Origin: JACDCY01 sp964350145
Lineage (GTDB): Bacteria; Gemmatimonadota; Gemmatimonadetes; Gemmatimonadales; Gemmatimonadaceae
Length of the DNA stretch: 64,000 nucleotides
Reading direction: 5' to 3'
NCBI GenBank assembly: GCA_964350145.1
Contig: CAYGJL010000003.1
Location: forward strand, 1 to 64,000
Positions 44,350 to 51,427 of the stretch are shown here, one piece after another. The notes under the pieces were generated by a model. It saw nothing but the letters and a program-made list of their open reading frames with translations. It made no database searches and had not been told where the DNA came from. Each line of letters begins with the position of its first letter. The stretch's first letter is position 1. A program made the translations under genes and the position numbers.

Positions 44350-45443
44350 AGCAGTTCCAGCTGCAGCACGTCCTTCCCGCCGAATCTCGGCAGCTCCGAA
44401 TCATCCTCGTCCTCCATCCGCGACGACCCGCGCACGCCGTACTTCGCGCACGTCTTCTCGAAAAACTTTGCCAGCCCCTCGCGGTACCGCTCGCCCGCCT
44501 GGTGCCCGCGGCCGTACGTCGCCCGGTAGCTCGAAGCCAGTTCCGGGAACTCCGTCTCGATGAACGGCAGATAGCGCTGCTTGGCAGAGCTGCGCAGCCG
44601 GAGCGCGCACGCGGCAACGTGGGTCGCGCCCGCTTCGGCCACGCGCTTCACCAGCGCGTCGAGATCCGCGGGCTTGTCGGTGATCCCCGGCAGCACCGGC
44701 ATGCAGTTGATCCGCGACTCGATCCCCGCCGCGCGCAACCGCGACAGCGCGCGCACGCGCGCTTCGGGAGTGGGCGAGCGCGGCTCGAGCTTGCGCGCCA
44801 GCTCGCGGTCGAGCGTGATGAGCGAGATGTGCACCGAGAGTTGCGAGTGCCGCGATATGCGCGTGAGCAGGTCTATGTCGCGCGTGATCAGCGGACTCTT
44901 GGTGATGATCACGATCTTGAGGCCGGGGTGCATCGCCAACACCTCGAGCACGCCACGCGTCACCCTGAATCTGCGCTCCGCGGGCTGATACGGATCGGTC
45001 GCGCTGCCGATGAGCAGCACCGTACCGTTGACGAGCTGCCGGTGCTTGTCGCTGCCGTGGCGAAGCGCGCGCGCGAGCAGCTGCGGCGCGTTGGTCTTCA
45101 CGAAGATGTTGCGCTCGAACGCGAGCCACGCCGGCATCTGCTCGTACTTCGCGGCGAGCGGATCTTCCATCCGCCGCGCGTCGGACGCGCGCTCCATCAC
45201 GTACCGGTGGGCGTAGCGCGCGTAGCAGTAGGTACAGCCGAAGGCGCAGCCGGTGTAGGGATTGAGCGACCAGAAATCCATGCCGGTGGTCTCGGGTCCG
45301 TTCAGGACGTTCTTCGCGGGGGCGGCGTAGTAGCTGATGTCCTTCTGCTCCTCTAAGAGCGGAAGGAGACGGGACTTCCGGTCGTACTCCGGTCCGAAGA
45401 GCCCGGCTTGTACCGGAGTTGGCTGCCGCTTCGTCTTGACCAC
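44337..45443 (-). CDS. SPL/Rv2578c-family radical SAM protein
   Basis: 368 residues from GTG 45443; the longer frame from 45491 enters a repeat. The radical SAM cysteines are in GCAFGCTYCYAR. WSLNPYTGC, VLLIGSATDPYQPAE and ITKSPLITRDIDLL are hallmarks of the Rv2578c group related to spore photoproduct lyase. Function is unknown; DNA-lesion repair is sometimes suggested. The last residues and the stop are encoded by the family B repeat. Confidence 0.88.
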   Translation of the reverse strand: MVKTKRQPTPVQAGLFGPEYDRKSRLLPLLEEQKDISYYAAPAKNVLNGPETTGMDFWSLNPYTGCAFGCTYCYARYAHRYVMERASDARRMEDPLAAKYEQMPAWLAFERNIFVKTNAPQLLARALRHGSDKHRQLVNGTVLLIGSATDPYQPAERRFRVTRGVLEVLAMHPGLKIVIITKSPLITRDIDLLTRISRHSQLSVHISLITLDRELARKLEPRSPTPEARVRALSRLRAAGIESRINCMPVLPGITDKPADLDALVKRVAEAGATHVAACALRLRSSAKQRYLPFIETEFPELASSYRATYGRGHQAGERYREGLAKFFEKTCAKYGVRGSSRMEDEDDSELPRFGGKDVLQLELLTAT

Positions 45444-45481
45444 ACAGGGACGGTACCGAAGGAAAACCGAAAGGGCAAGAG

Positions 45482-45608
45482 GAACTGCCACTTAGAACAG
45501 CCAAGCGGCGCGCTGCCAGCTGGAAGCCGCCAGCTTCGAGCCAGTTGAAGCTCGCGGCTGGCAGCTCCCCGCTGGCCGCTCGCAGCTTGGCTGTTCTATT
45601 TGGCAGTT
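45482..45608. repeat. Intergenic hairpin repeat, family B copy 5
   Basis: GAACTGCCACTTAGAACAGCC and GGCTGTTCTATTTGGCAGTTC pair, with CAGCTGG/CCAGC inner blocks. It lies between divergent genes, so it cannot be only a terminator; it overlaps the promoter region of phhB. Confidence 0.92.
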
Positions 45609-45625
45609 CTCACTATCTTCGAACC

Positions 45626-45913
45626 ATGCGTGACCTCTTGTCCGACATCGCCATTCATCGCGGGCTGGCCAGCCTCTCCGGCTGGTCGCGGAAGGGCGAC
45701 ACCATCACCAAGACCTACCAGTTCAAAACCTTCCCGGCCGCGATCTCGTTCGTCGGCCGCGTGGCCGAGGCCGCGGAGACCGCGGACCATCACCCGGACA
45801 TCGACATCCGGCACATCAAGGTGACGTGCACGCTGAGCACGCACGACGCGGGCGGGATCACGCAGAACGATCTGGATCTCGCGGCGGAGATCGATTTCGC
45901 GGAGAACGGCTAA
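45626..45913 (+). CDS. phhB: Pterin-4a-carbinolamine dehydratase
   Basis: 95 residues. TKTYQFKTFPAAISFVGRVAEAAE and HHPDIDIRHIKVTCTLSTHDAGG carry the family HHPD motif with the active-site histidines. The enzyme dehydrates 4a-hydroxytetrahydropterin so it can be recycled; in bacteria without phenylalanine hydroxylase it may act in molybdopterin metabolism. A TATCTT box is 6 bases before the ATG, suggesting a leaderless transcript. Confidence 0.92.
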   Translation: MRDLLSDIAIHRGLASLSGWSRKGDTITKTYQFKTFPAAISFVGRVAEAAETADHHPDIDIRHIKVTCTLSTHDAGGITQNDLDLAAEIDFAENG

Positions 45914-45916
45914 CTG

Positions 45917-46021
45917 AGCTGTTGGCTATTGGCTATTGGCTGTTAGCTAACAACTCCTTCCTTTCCGGTTCTTCCCGTAGTTCCGCCCAGCTAATAGCCA
46001 ACAGCCAATAGCTAATAGCTA
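45917..46021. repeat. Intergenic hairpin repeat, family E
   Basis: GTTGGCTATTGGCTATTGGC with GTTAGCTAAC on the left faces GCTAATAGCCAACAGCCAAT and AGCTAATAGCT on the right. The arms are built from repeats of a GGCTATT word. Single copy in the window, between phhB and deoC; it probably overlaps the -35 area of deoC. Confidence 0.88.
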
Positions 46022-46037
46022 TCGGTATATTCAGCTC

Positions 46038-46973
46038 ATGGCTCAGCATCGCCAGTCCTCCTTGGATCGCCTCATCGCCGACATCGGTCCCGTCGACCAG
46101 GTGGGCATCGAGGAGCGCGCCGCCAAGTTCACCACGCGCAGCATCAAGAAGGGCTCGAAGCTGTGGGGGCTGAAGACGGCGGTGTCCATGGTGGACCTCA
46201 CCACGCTCGAGGGGAAGGACACGCCCGGCAAGATCGCGTCGCTCTGTCAGAAGGCGAGAGCGCCGAGCCCCGATCCGGAGGTGCCGTCGGTCGCGGCGGT
46301 GTGCATTTATCCCTTCCTGGTGAAGTACGCGCGCAAGGCGCTGGCCGATACGTCCATCAAGGTCGCGTCGGTCGCGACTTCGTTCCCGTCAGGGCAGAGC
46401 TCGCTCAAGCTCCGCTTGCAGGAAGTCAGGCAGGCGGTGTCCGACGGCGCCGACGAAGTGGACATGGTCATCAACCGCGGGCTCTTCCTCTCCGGCGAGT
46501 TGGACGCGGTGCAGGACGAGGTCGCGGCGGTGGTCGAGGCGTGCGGCGAGTCCACGCTCAAGGTCATTCTCGAGGTGAGCGAGCTGGAGACGTACGACAA
46601 CATCCGCGCGGCATCCATGCTGGCGATGCGCGTGCTGCGCGCGGACGACTTTATCAAGACGAGCACGGGCAAGGCGTCGGGGAGCGCGACGATCGCGAAC
46701 ACGCAAGTCATGTTGGAAGCGATCCGCGATTTCTACCTCGCGACCGGCACGCCGATCGGGATGAAGCCCGCGGGCGGGATCCGCACCGCGAAGCAGGCGC
46801 TGCACTATCTCGTCGCTGTCAAGGAGACGCTCGGCGACGCGTGGCTCAACAACACACGCTACCGCTTCGGCGCGAGCGCGCTGCTGAACGACCTGCTGCG
46901 GCAGATCGAGAAGCAGAAGACCGGCGCGTACCAGGCGCCGTACTACTTCTCCGAAGCGAGCGGGAGCTACTGA
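46038..46973 (+). CDS. deoC: Deoxyribose-phosphate aldolase
   Basis: 311 residues, the longer DeoC type. DGADEVDMVINRGLFLSG, LKVILEVSEL, the Schiff-base lysine Lys207 in DDFIKTSTGK, and GMKPAGGIR are all present. It splits 2-deoxyribose-5-phosphate into glyceraldehyde-3-phosphate and acetaldehyde. A TATATT box lies 6 bases before the ATG. Its TGA overlaps the next ATG (TGATG), coupling it to an aldehyde dehydrogenase that could oxidise the acetaldehyde. Confidence 0.95.
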   Translation: MAQHRQSSLDRLIADIGPVDQVGIEERAAKFTTRSIKKGSKLWGLKTAVSMVDLTTLEGKDTPGKIASLCQKARAPSPDPEVPSVAAVCIYPFLVKYARKALADTSIKVASVATSFPSGQSSLKLRLQEVRQAVSDGADEVDMVINRGLFLSGELDAVQDEVAAVVEACGESTLKVILEVSELETYDNIRAASMLAMRVLRADDFIKTSTGKASGSATIANTQVMLEAIRDFYLATGTPIGMKPAGGIRTAKQALHYLVAVKETLGDAWLNNTRYRFGASALLNDLLRQIEKQKTGAYQAPYYFSEASGSY

Positions 46974-48490
46974 TGAGTCTGACCAAGGCCGCGCCGAAAG
47001 CGCGCAAGAAGACGCAGGCCGTCGCGACGGCGCACGTCCCCGAGCTCATCTTCGGCGACCTGTGGGAGTTCGATCCCGCGCCCGAGAGCGCGGACCCGAA
47101 AATCAAGCCGCAGTACGAGCTGTTCATCGGCGGCGAGTTCGTCGCGCCGGAGAGCGGGAAGTACTTCGACTCGATCAATCCGGCGAACGAGAAGAAGCTC
47201 GCGCGCATCGCCGTGGCGGGCACGCACGACGTGGACCTGGCCTACAAGGCGGCGCAGAGCGCGTTCGACTCGACGTGGCGGAAGATGCCGGGGAAGGAGC
47301 GCGGGAAGTACGTGTACCGCATCGCCCGGCTCATCCAGGACCGCGCGCGTGAATTCGCGGTAGCCGAGACGATGGATGGCGGGAAGCCGATCAAGGAATC
47401 GCGCGACTTCGACGTGCCGATGATGGCCGCGCACTTCTTTTACCACGCCGGTTGGGCCGACAAGATCCAGTATGCGATACCGGGCCGTCCGACCGAGCCG
47501 CTCGGCGTTGTCGGCCAGGTGATTCCGTGGAACTTCCCGCTGCTGATGCTGGCGTGGAAGGTTGCGCCGGCGATTGCGACGGGGAACTGCGTCGTCCTGA
47601 AGCCCGCTGAAACGACGTCGGTGACGGCGATGAAGTTCGCCGAGCTGCTGCAGGAAGCGGATTTGCCGCCGGGCGTGGTGAACTTCGTGACGGGCGCGGG
47701 CGAGACGGGCGCGGCGGTGATGTCGCATCCGATCGCGTCGAAGGTGGCGTTCACGGGCTCGACCGAAGTGGGCAAGCTGATCATGCGCTCGCTCGCCGGC
47801 AGCGACAAGAAGATGACGATGGAGCTGGGCGGGAAGGCCGCCAACATCGTGTTCGACGACGCGCCGCTGGATCAGGCGGTGGAAGGAATCGTCAACGGAA
47901 TCTTCTTCAACCAGGGGCACGTGTGCTGCGCGGGCAGCCGGCTGCTGGTGCAGGAATCGGTGGCGGACGAGGTCGTCGAGAAGCTGAAGCGTCGCGTCGC
48001 CGTGCTGCGCGTGGGCGATCCGCTGGACAAGAACACCGACATCGGCGCGATCAACTCGCGCGCGCAGCTGGAGAAGATCGAGGAGCTGGTGCAGTCGGGA
48101 GTGGAGCAGGGCGCGAAGATGTTCCAGCCGTCGTGCCGGCTGCCGGGCTCCGGCTTCTTCTATCGTCCGACGATCTTCACCGGCGTGACGCAGAGCCACC
48201 GCATCGCCACCGAGGAGATCTTCGGTCCGGTGTTGAGCGTGCTGACTTTCCGCACGCTGGAGGAAGCAGTCGAGAAGGCGAACAACACTGCGTACGGACT
48301 GTCGGCCGGCGTGTGGACCGACAAGGGCTCGCGCATCCTGAAGATGAGCACCGAGCTGAAGGCCGGCGTCGTGTGGGCGAACACCTTCAACAAGTTCGAT
48401 CCCTCGTCACCCTTCGGCGGCTACAAGGAGAGCGGCTTCGGCCGGGAAGGCGGGCGGCAGGGATTGCTGGACTACGTGAGGTTGACCTGA
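46973..48490 (+). CDS. NAD(P)-dependent aldehyde dehydrogenase
   Basis: 505 residues. VIPWNFPLLMLAWKVAPAI and KPAETTS bind the cofactor. FTGSTEVGK, general-base Glu284 in MELGGK and catalytic Cys318 or Cys319 in GHVCCAGSR are present, as is EEIFGPVL. A 35-residue N-terminal extension precedes the core. The gene is coupled to deoC in front and to a second family member behind (TGATG at both ends). It probably oxidises acetaldehyde from deoxyribose breakdown to acetate. Confidence 0.95.
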   Translation: MSLTKAAPKARKKTQAVATAHVPELIFGDLWEFDPAPESADPKIKPQYELFIGGEFVAPESGKYFDSINPANEKKLARIAVAGTHDVDLAYKAAQSAFDSTWRKMPGKERGKYVYRIARLIQDRAREFAVAETMDGGKPIKESRDFDVPMMAAHFFYHAGWADKIQYAIPGRPTEPLGVVGQVIPWNFPLLMLAWKVAPAIATGNCVVLKPAETTSVTAMKFAELLQEADLPPGVVNFVTGAGETGAAVMSHPIASKVAFTGSTEVGKLIMRSLAGSDKKMTMELGGKAANIVFDDAPLDQAVEGIVNGIFFNQGHVCCAGSRLLVQESVADEVVEKLKRRVAVLRVGDPLDKNTDIGAINSRAQLEKIEELVQSGVEQGAKMFQPSCRLPGSGFFYRPTIFTGVTQSHRIATEEIFGPVLSVLTFRTLEEAVEKANNTAYGLSAGVWTDKGSRILKMSTELKAGVVWANTFNKFDPSSPFGGYKESGFGREGGRQGLLDYVRLT

Positions 48491-49437
48491 TGCCCGGGGG
48501 CAATCGGAAGTCCGGAAATGGTTCGTCCTCTCCAGGGCGCAGGCCGCAGCACGCAGCACGCAACGCCGTTCCCCGCGTTCCGGTTGCAAAGACCCCCAAG
48601 GTCTACGTCGGCGGCGAATTCATCAGATCCGAATCCGGCCGCACGTATCCCCTCAACGGCAACGACGGGAATTTCTTTGCCAACATCCCGCTGTGCACGC
48701 GCAAGGATCTCCGCAACGCGGTCGAGGCTGCCGCGAAAGCCGGCGCGTCGTGGGCCAAGCGCACGCCGTACAACCGCGCGCAGATCGTGTATCGGCTCGC
48801 CGAGATGTTGGAGTCGCGCTCCGACGAGATGGCCGCGGCGATCTCGGGACCGAGCGGCGTTTCCCCCACCGTCGCGCGGCGGGAAGTCGCGGCCGCCGTG
48901 GACCGGCTGATCTACTACGCCGGCTGGGCCGACAAATTCGAGCAGGTGCTCGGCAACACCAATCCCGTGTCGGGGCCGTTCTTCAACTTCACCGTCGTCG
49001 AGCCCGTCGGGATCGTCGGCGTGATCGTGGACGACGGCTCACCGCTGCTCGCGCTCATCTCGCAGGTCGCGCCGGTGATCGTGAGCGGCAACGCCGTCGT
49101 CGTGCTCGCGTCGGAGCAGCACCCGTATCCCGCGATCGTGCTCGGCGAGATGCTCGCGACGTCGGACCTTCCCGGCGGCGTCGTCAACATCCTCACCGGC
49201 CAGCGCAAGGAGATGGTGCCGACGTTCGCGACGCACACCCACATCCGCGGGCTCGACGCGGTCGTGCCCGCCGCCGAGAAGAAGGAGCTCGCGCTCGGAG
49301 CGGCCGAGAGCGTGAAGCGGCTGCGCGCGCGGTCGTCGGAGAAGGTTATCGACTGGTATGCGGATTCGGCGCAGAGTGTGTACGAGATCCGCAACTTCAT
49401 CGAGTTCAAAACGACCTGGCATCCGATCGGGGCGTAG
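48490..49437 (+). CDS. Aldehyde dehydrogenase-like protein without the catalytic domain
   Basis: 315 residues. It aligns with the N-terminal NAD-binding half of aldehyde dehydrogenases (VYVGGEFIRSESGRTYPL, VEPVGIVGVIVDDGSPLLALISQVAPVIVSGN, DLPGGVVNIL). It then turns into a short helical ending (AAEKKELALGAAESVKRLRAR). It lacks the ELGGK glutamate and the catalytic cysteine domain, so it should not oxidise aldehydes by itself. A partner or structural subunit for the preceding enzyme is the likeliest role. It is coupled to that gene by TGATG. Confidence 0.85.
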   Translation: MPGGNRKSGNGSSSPGRRPQHAARNAVPRVPVAKTPKVYVGGEFIRSESGRTYPLNGNDGNFFANIPLCTRKDLRNAVEAAAKAGASWAKRTPYNRAQIVYRLAEMLESRSDEMAAAISGPSGVSPTVARREVAAAVDRLIYYAGWADKFEQVLGNTNPVSGPFFNFTVVEPVGIVGVIVDDGSPLLALISQVAPVIVSGNAVVVLASEQHPYPAIVLGEMLATSDLPGGVVNILTGQRKEMVPTFATHTHIRGLDAVVPAAEKKELALGAAESVKRLRARSSEKVIDWYADSAQSVYEIRNFIEFKTTWHPIGA

Positions 49438-49481
49438 CCCCGGCCGGCAATTCCGTCGCGGGGTTATGGACACTTGTTGAA

Positions 49482-50810
49482 ATGACGGGTGTGTACCGAG
49501 CGGCGTTTGCCGCCCAAGCGGCACTGTTGATCTACCTGCAGGTCATCGAGTGGGTTGACCTGTATCCCTGGAACGACATCCGGGGCGGGAACAGTCAGGA
49601 AGCGCTCGACATCGCTCTCGGAGTGTTCATGCTTCTCGCGCTGGCGGCCACTTGGCGCCGCTGGTGGCCCGGACTGCTGATTGCGGTGCTGGGGTACCTG
49701 GCCTGGATGTACCTGCAGATCACGACGTTCTGGGTTCCGTACGTGGGCGGTGCCACTCCCCGGTGGCAGCGGATTCACGCGGCCAACTTTTCCGAAACGG
49801 TCCAGTGGTTACCCCGGTGGGACAGGCATCTGCCACCGGACGCGAGTCATTTCGTGCTCCAGCTCGTCCTTCTCGTTGCGCTCGTCATGACGACCATCGC
49901 GCTGCGAGAGGCGTATCGCGAGCGGCCAACCGGCTTGCGGACGACTGCAAACATGGTACTCGGCGGGATCGCGCTGACGCTGGGAGCGGCGATCTCTGGA
50001 TGTATTCCGCCGCCTCCAAGTTCAGGCTGGATAGGGGCATTTGGATACACTGAGGCGGACGTCCACTCTTTGGACGTCGGGGATTTCGGCTTCCCTTACG
50101 TACTCGTGCGCATCGGGAGTACTCGCCTCTGGCTGCCGTTCGACACGGGGAATATGGTCGGTCTCAGCGTCTCTTCAGTGCTATTCGATCAGCTAGGCCT
50201 GACGGCAGACGGCTACTATGACAGGGTGAACTCGGCAGGTGAGACGGTCGCGACCCTGCGCGTCGCTGACGCCCTCGACGTTTCGGTTCTCGGTCGCGAT
50301 CTGGGGCCCACGCGCATCTACGAACTGGATCATCCGAGTTTGCCCGGGCTGGTAGGGCCTACTCTTATTGAAGGCGGACATTTCACCCTCGACTACGGGT
50401 CCCGGAGAATGGGTGTGGGCACCGGGAACCTGCCCGATTCCGTGCCGGGGTTCCGGCAGATTCCGTTGATCCGATCGAGTCGTCATCCGTTGCTCATTCT
50501 GGTGCGAGGCACGATCGAGGGTCGGGGAGTCCTGCTCGAACTAGACACTGGCAAAAGTCGCACTGTCATCAGCCCTGCCCTCTCTTCTGAGTTGGCGTTG
50601 AGGCGGGGGACCCAGGGAGTCGCGATTGACCGCTTGCGCATCGGCGATCTGTCGTTCGAGGTTCCGAGCGCGAAGGAGGTCGACCAGACTGCGATCGATC
50701 CTTCCTTGCCGGAGCCGATTCTTGCGGGGATAGGATCTGATATCCTTTCACGCTTCGTCTGGACCGTGGACTACGAGGCGGGAGTGCTATGGATTCCTGC
50801 CACTTCTTAG
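49482..50810 (+). CDS. Membrane protein fused to a two-DTG aspartic protease-like domain
   Basis: 442 residues. Four hydrophobic segments fill residues 1-145. A fifth (MVLGGIALTLGAAISGC, Cys174) looks like a lipoprotein signal inside the chain. Then a periplasmic domain has two aspartic protease triads, PFDTGN with Asp221 and ELDTGKS with Asp355, each followed by a hydrophobic loop as in retropepsin or pepsin lobes. This suggests a membrane-tethered aspartyl protease. ATG 49482 follows the aldehyde dehydrogenase-like gene by 44 bases. The family was not recognised as a whole. Confidence 0.75.
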   Translation: MTGVYRAAFAAQAALLIYLQVIEWVDLYPWNDIRGGNSQEALDIALGVFMLLALAATWRRWWPGLLIAVLGYLAWMYLQITTFWVPYVGGATPRWQRIHAANFSETVQWLPRWDRHLPPDASHFVLQLVLLVALVMTTIALREAYRERPTGLRTTANMVLGGIALTLGAAISGCIPPPPSSGWIGAFGYTEADVHSLDVGDFGFPYVLVRIGSTRLWLPFDTGNMVGLSVSSVLFDQLGLTADGYYDRVNSAGETVATLRVADALDVSVLGRDLGPTRIYELDHPSLPGLVGPTLIEGGHFTLDYGSRRMGVGTGNLPDSVPGFRQIPLIRSSRHPLLILVRGTIEGRGVLLELDTGKSRTVISPALSSELALRRGTQGVAIDRLRIGDLSFEVPSAKEVDQTAIDPSLPEPILAGIGSDILSRFVWTVDYEAGVLWIPATS

Positions 50811-50958
50811 CATTCAGGATGCGGCAGGGTGTTTCGCGCGAGGGTGGGTGAGGTGGCATTCTCCCCGCGTACGCCGAGCTCATCGCCCTCGGCCGCGGCG
50901 CCTAACAGAGAAATGGAGCTGGCGAGCCGCGTCGCAGCGCGAGAGCGTCGGAACCCGG
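50811..50958. other. Short convergent intergenic region
   Basis: 148 bases between convergent stop codons. I see no gene, repeat-family member or clear terminator. Confidence 0.5.
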
Positions 50959-51399
50959 CTATCTCTCGGCGCCCAAGTCGTCCTCGTCCTTCTTTACCAT
51001 CTTTTCGACTACCTCAATGTCCTGCCGCTCAGAGGTAATCGCCAGCCGCAGCCGTCCGAAAAGACTCATGTAAATATTTGCGATCCAGACGAGCGAGAAA
51101 CCGGCGATGAGGTACCCGCGCCAATCTTCAAATACCAGAGTGAACCGGGTCAGGAACAGCATCCCGATCGCGACATAATGGCTGAAGCAGTACTCACAGG
51201 TGAACACGTAGAAAAACTTGCGCGACAGAATGCTCCGGCTCGCGTCGCTCCGGGCGGTCATCCACTCGCGGAGTTCGCGGAAGAGATCCTCGTGGGTGAC
51301 CGTCCAGCTCACGCACGCGACTGGAATCGCAAAGAGGAACAGCAGGAGCACCTGGTGACCGATTGGCACGTGTAGAACTCTATTGCCTGCCGTGCCCAA
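50959..51399 (-). CDS. DUF1360-like membrane protein
   Basis: 146 residues with three hydrophobic segments (VLLLFLFAIPVACV, YVAIGMLFLTRFTLVF, YLIAGFSLVWIANIYMSLF). A TCEYCFSHY motif resembles the CxxC of DUF1360-type proteins. The C-terminus is charged (VVEKMVKKDEDD). Function unknown. The true start may be a GTG about 10 codons in (VPIGHQVLLL). Divergent from the fusion gene at 51428. Confidence 0.7.
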   Translation of the reverse strand: MGTAGNRVLHVPIGHQVLLLFLFAIPVACVSWTVTHEDLFRELREWMTARSDASRSILSRKFFYVFTCEYCFSHYVAIGMLFLTRFTLVFEDWRGYLIAGFSLVWIANIYMSLFGRLRLAITSERQDIEVVEKMVKKDEDDLGAER

Positions 51400-51427
51400 A
51401 CACCAACCGCTTCAGAGGGACGAGATC

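Noticed and set aside
46163..46972. Upstream extension of the aldehyde dehydrogenase frame through deoC
   Set aside because: Low-complexity Arg/Gly/Ala sequence overlapping deoC, which has all aldolase motifs; the real ATG is at 46973.
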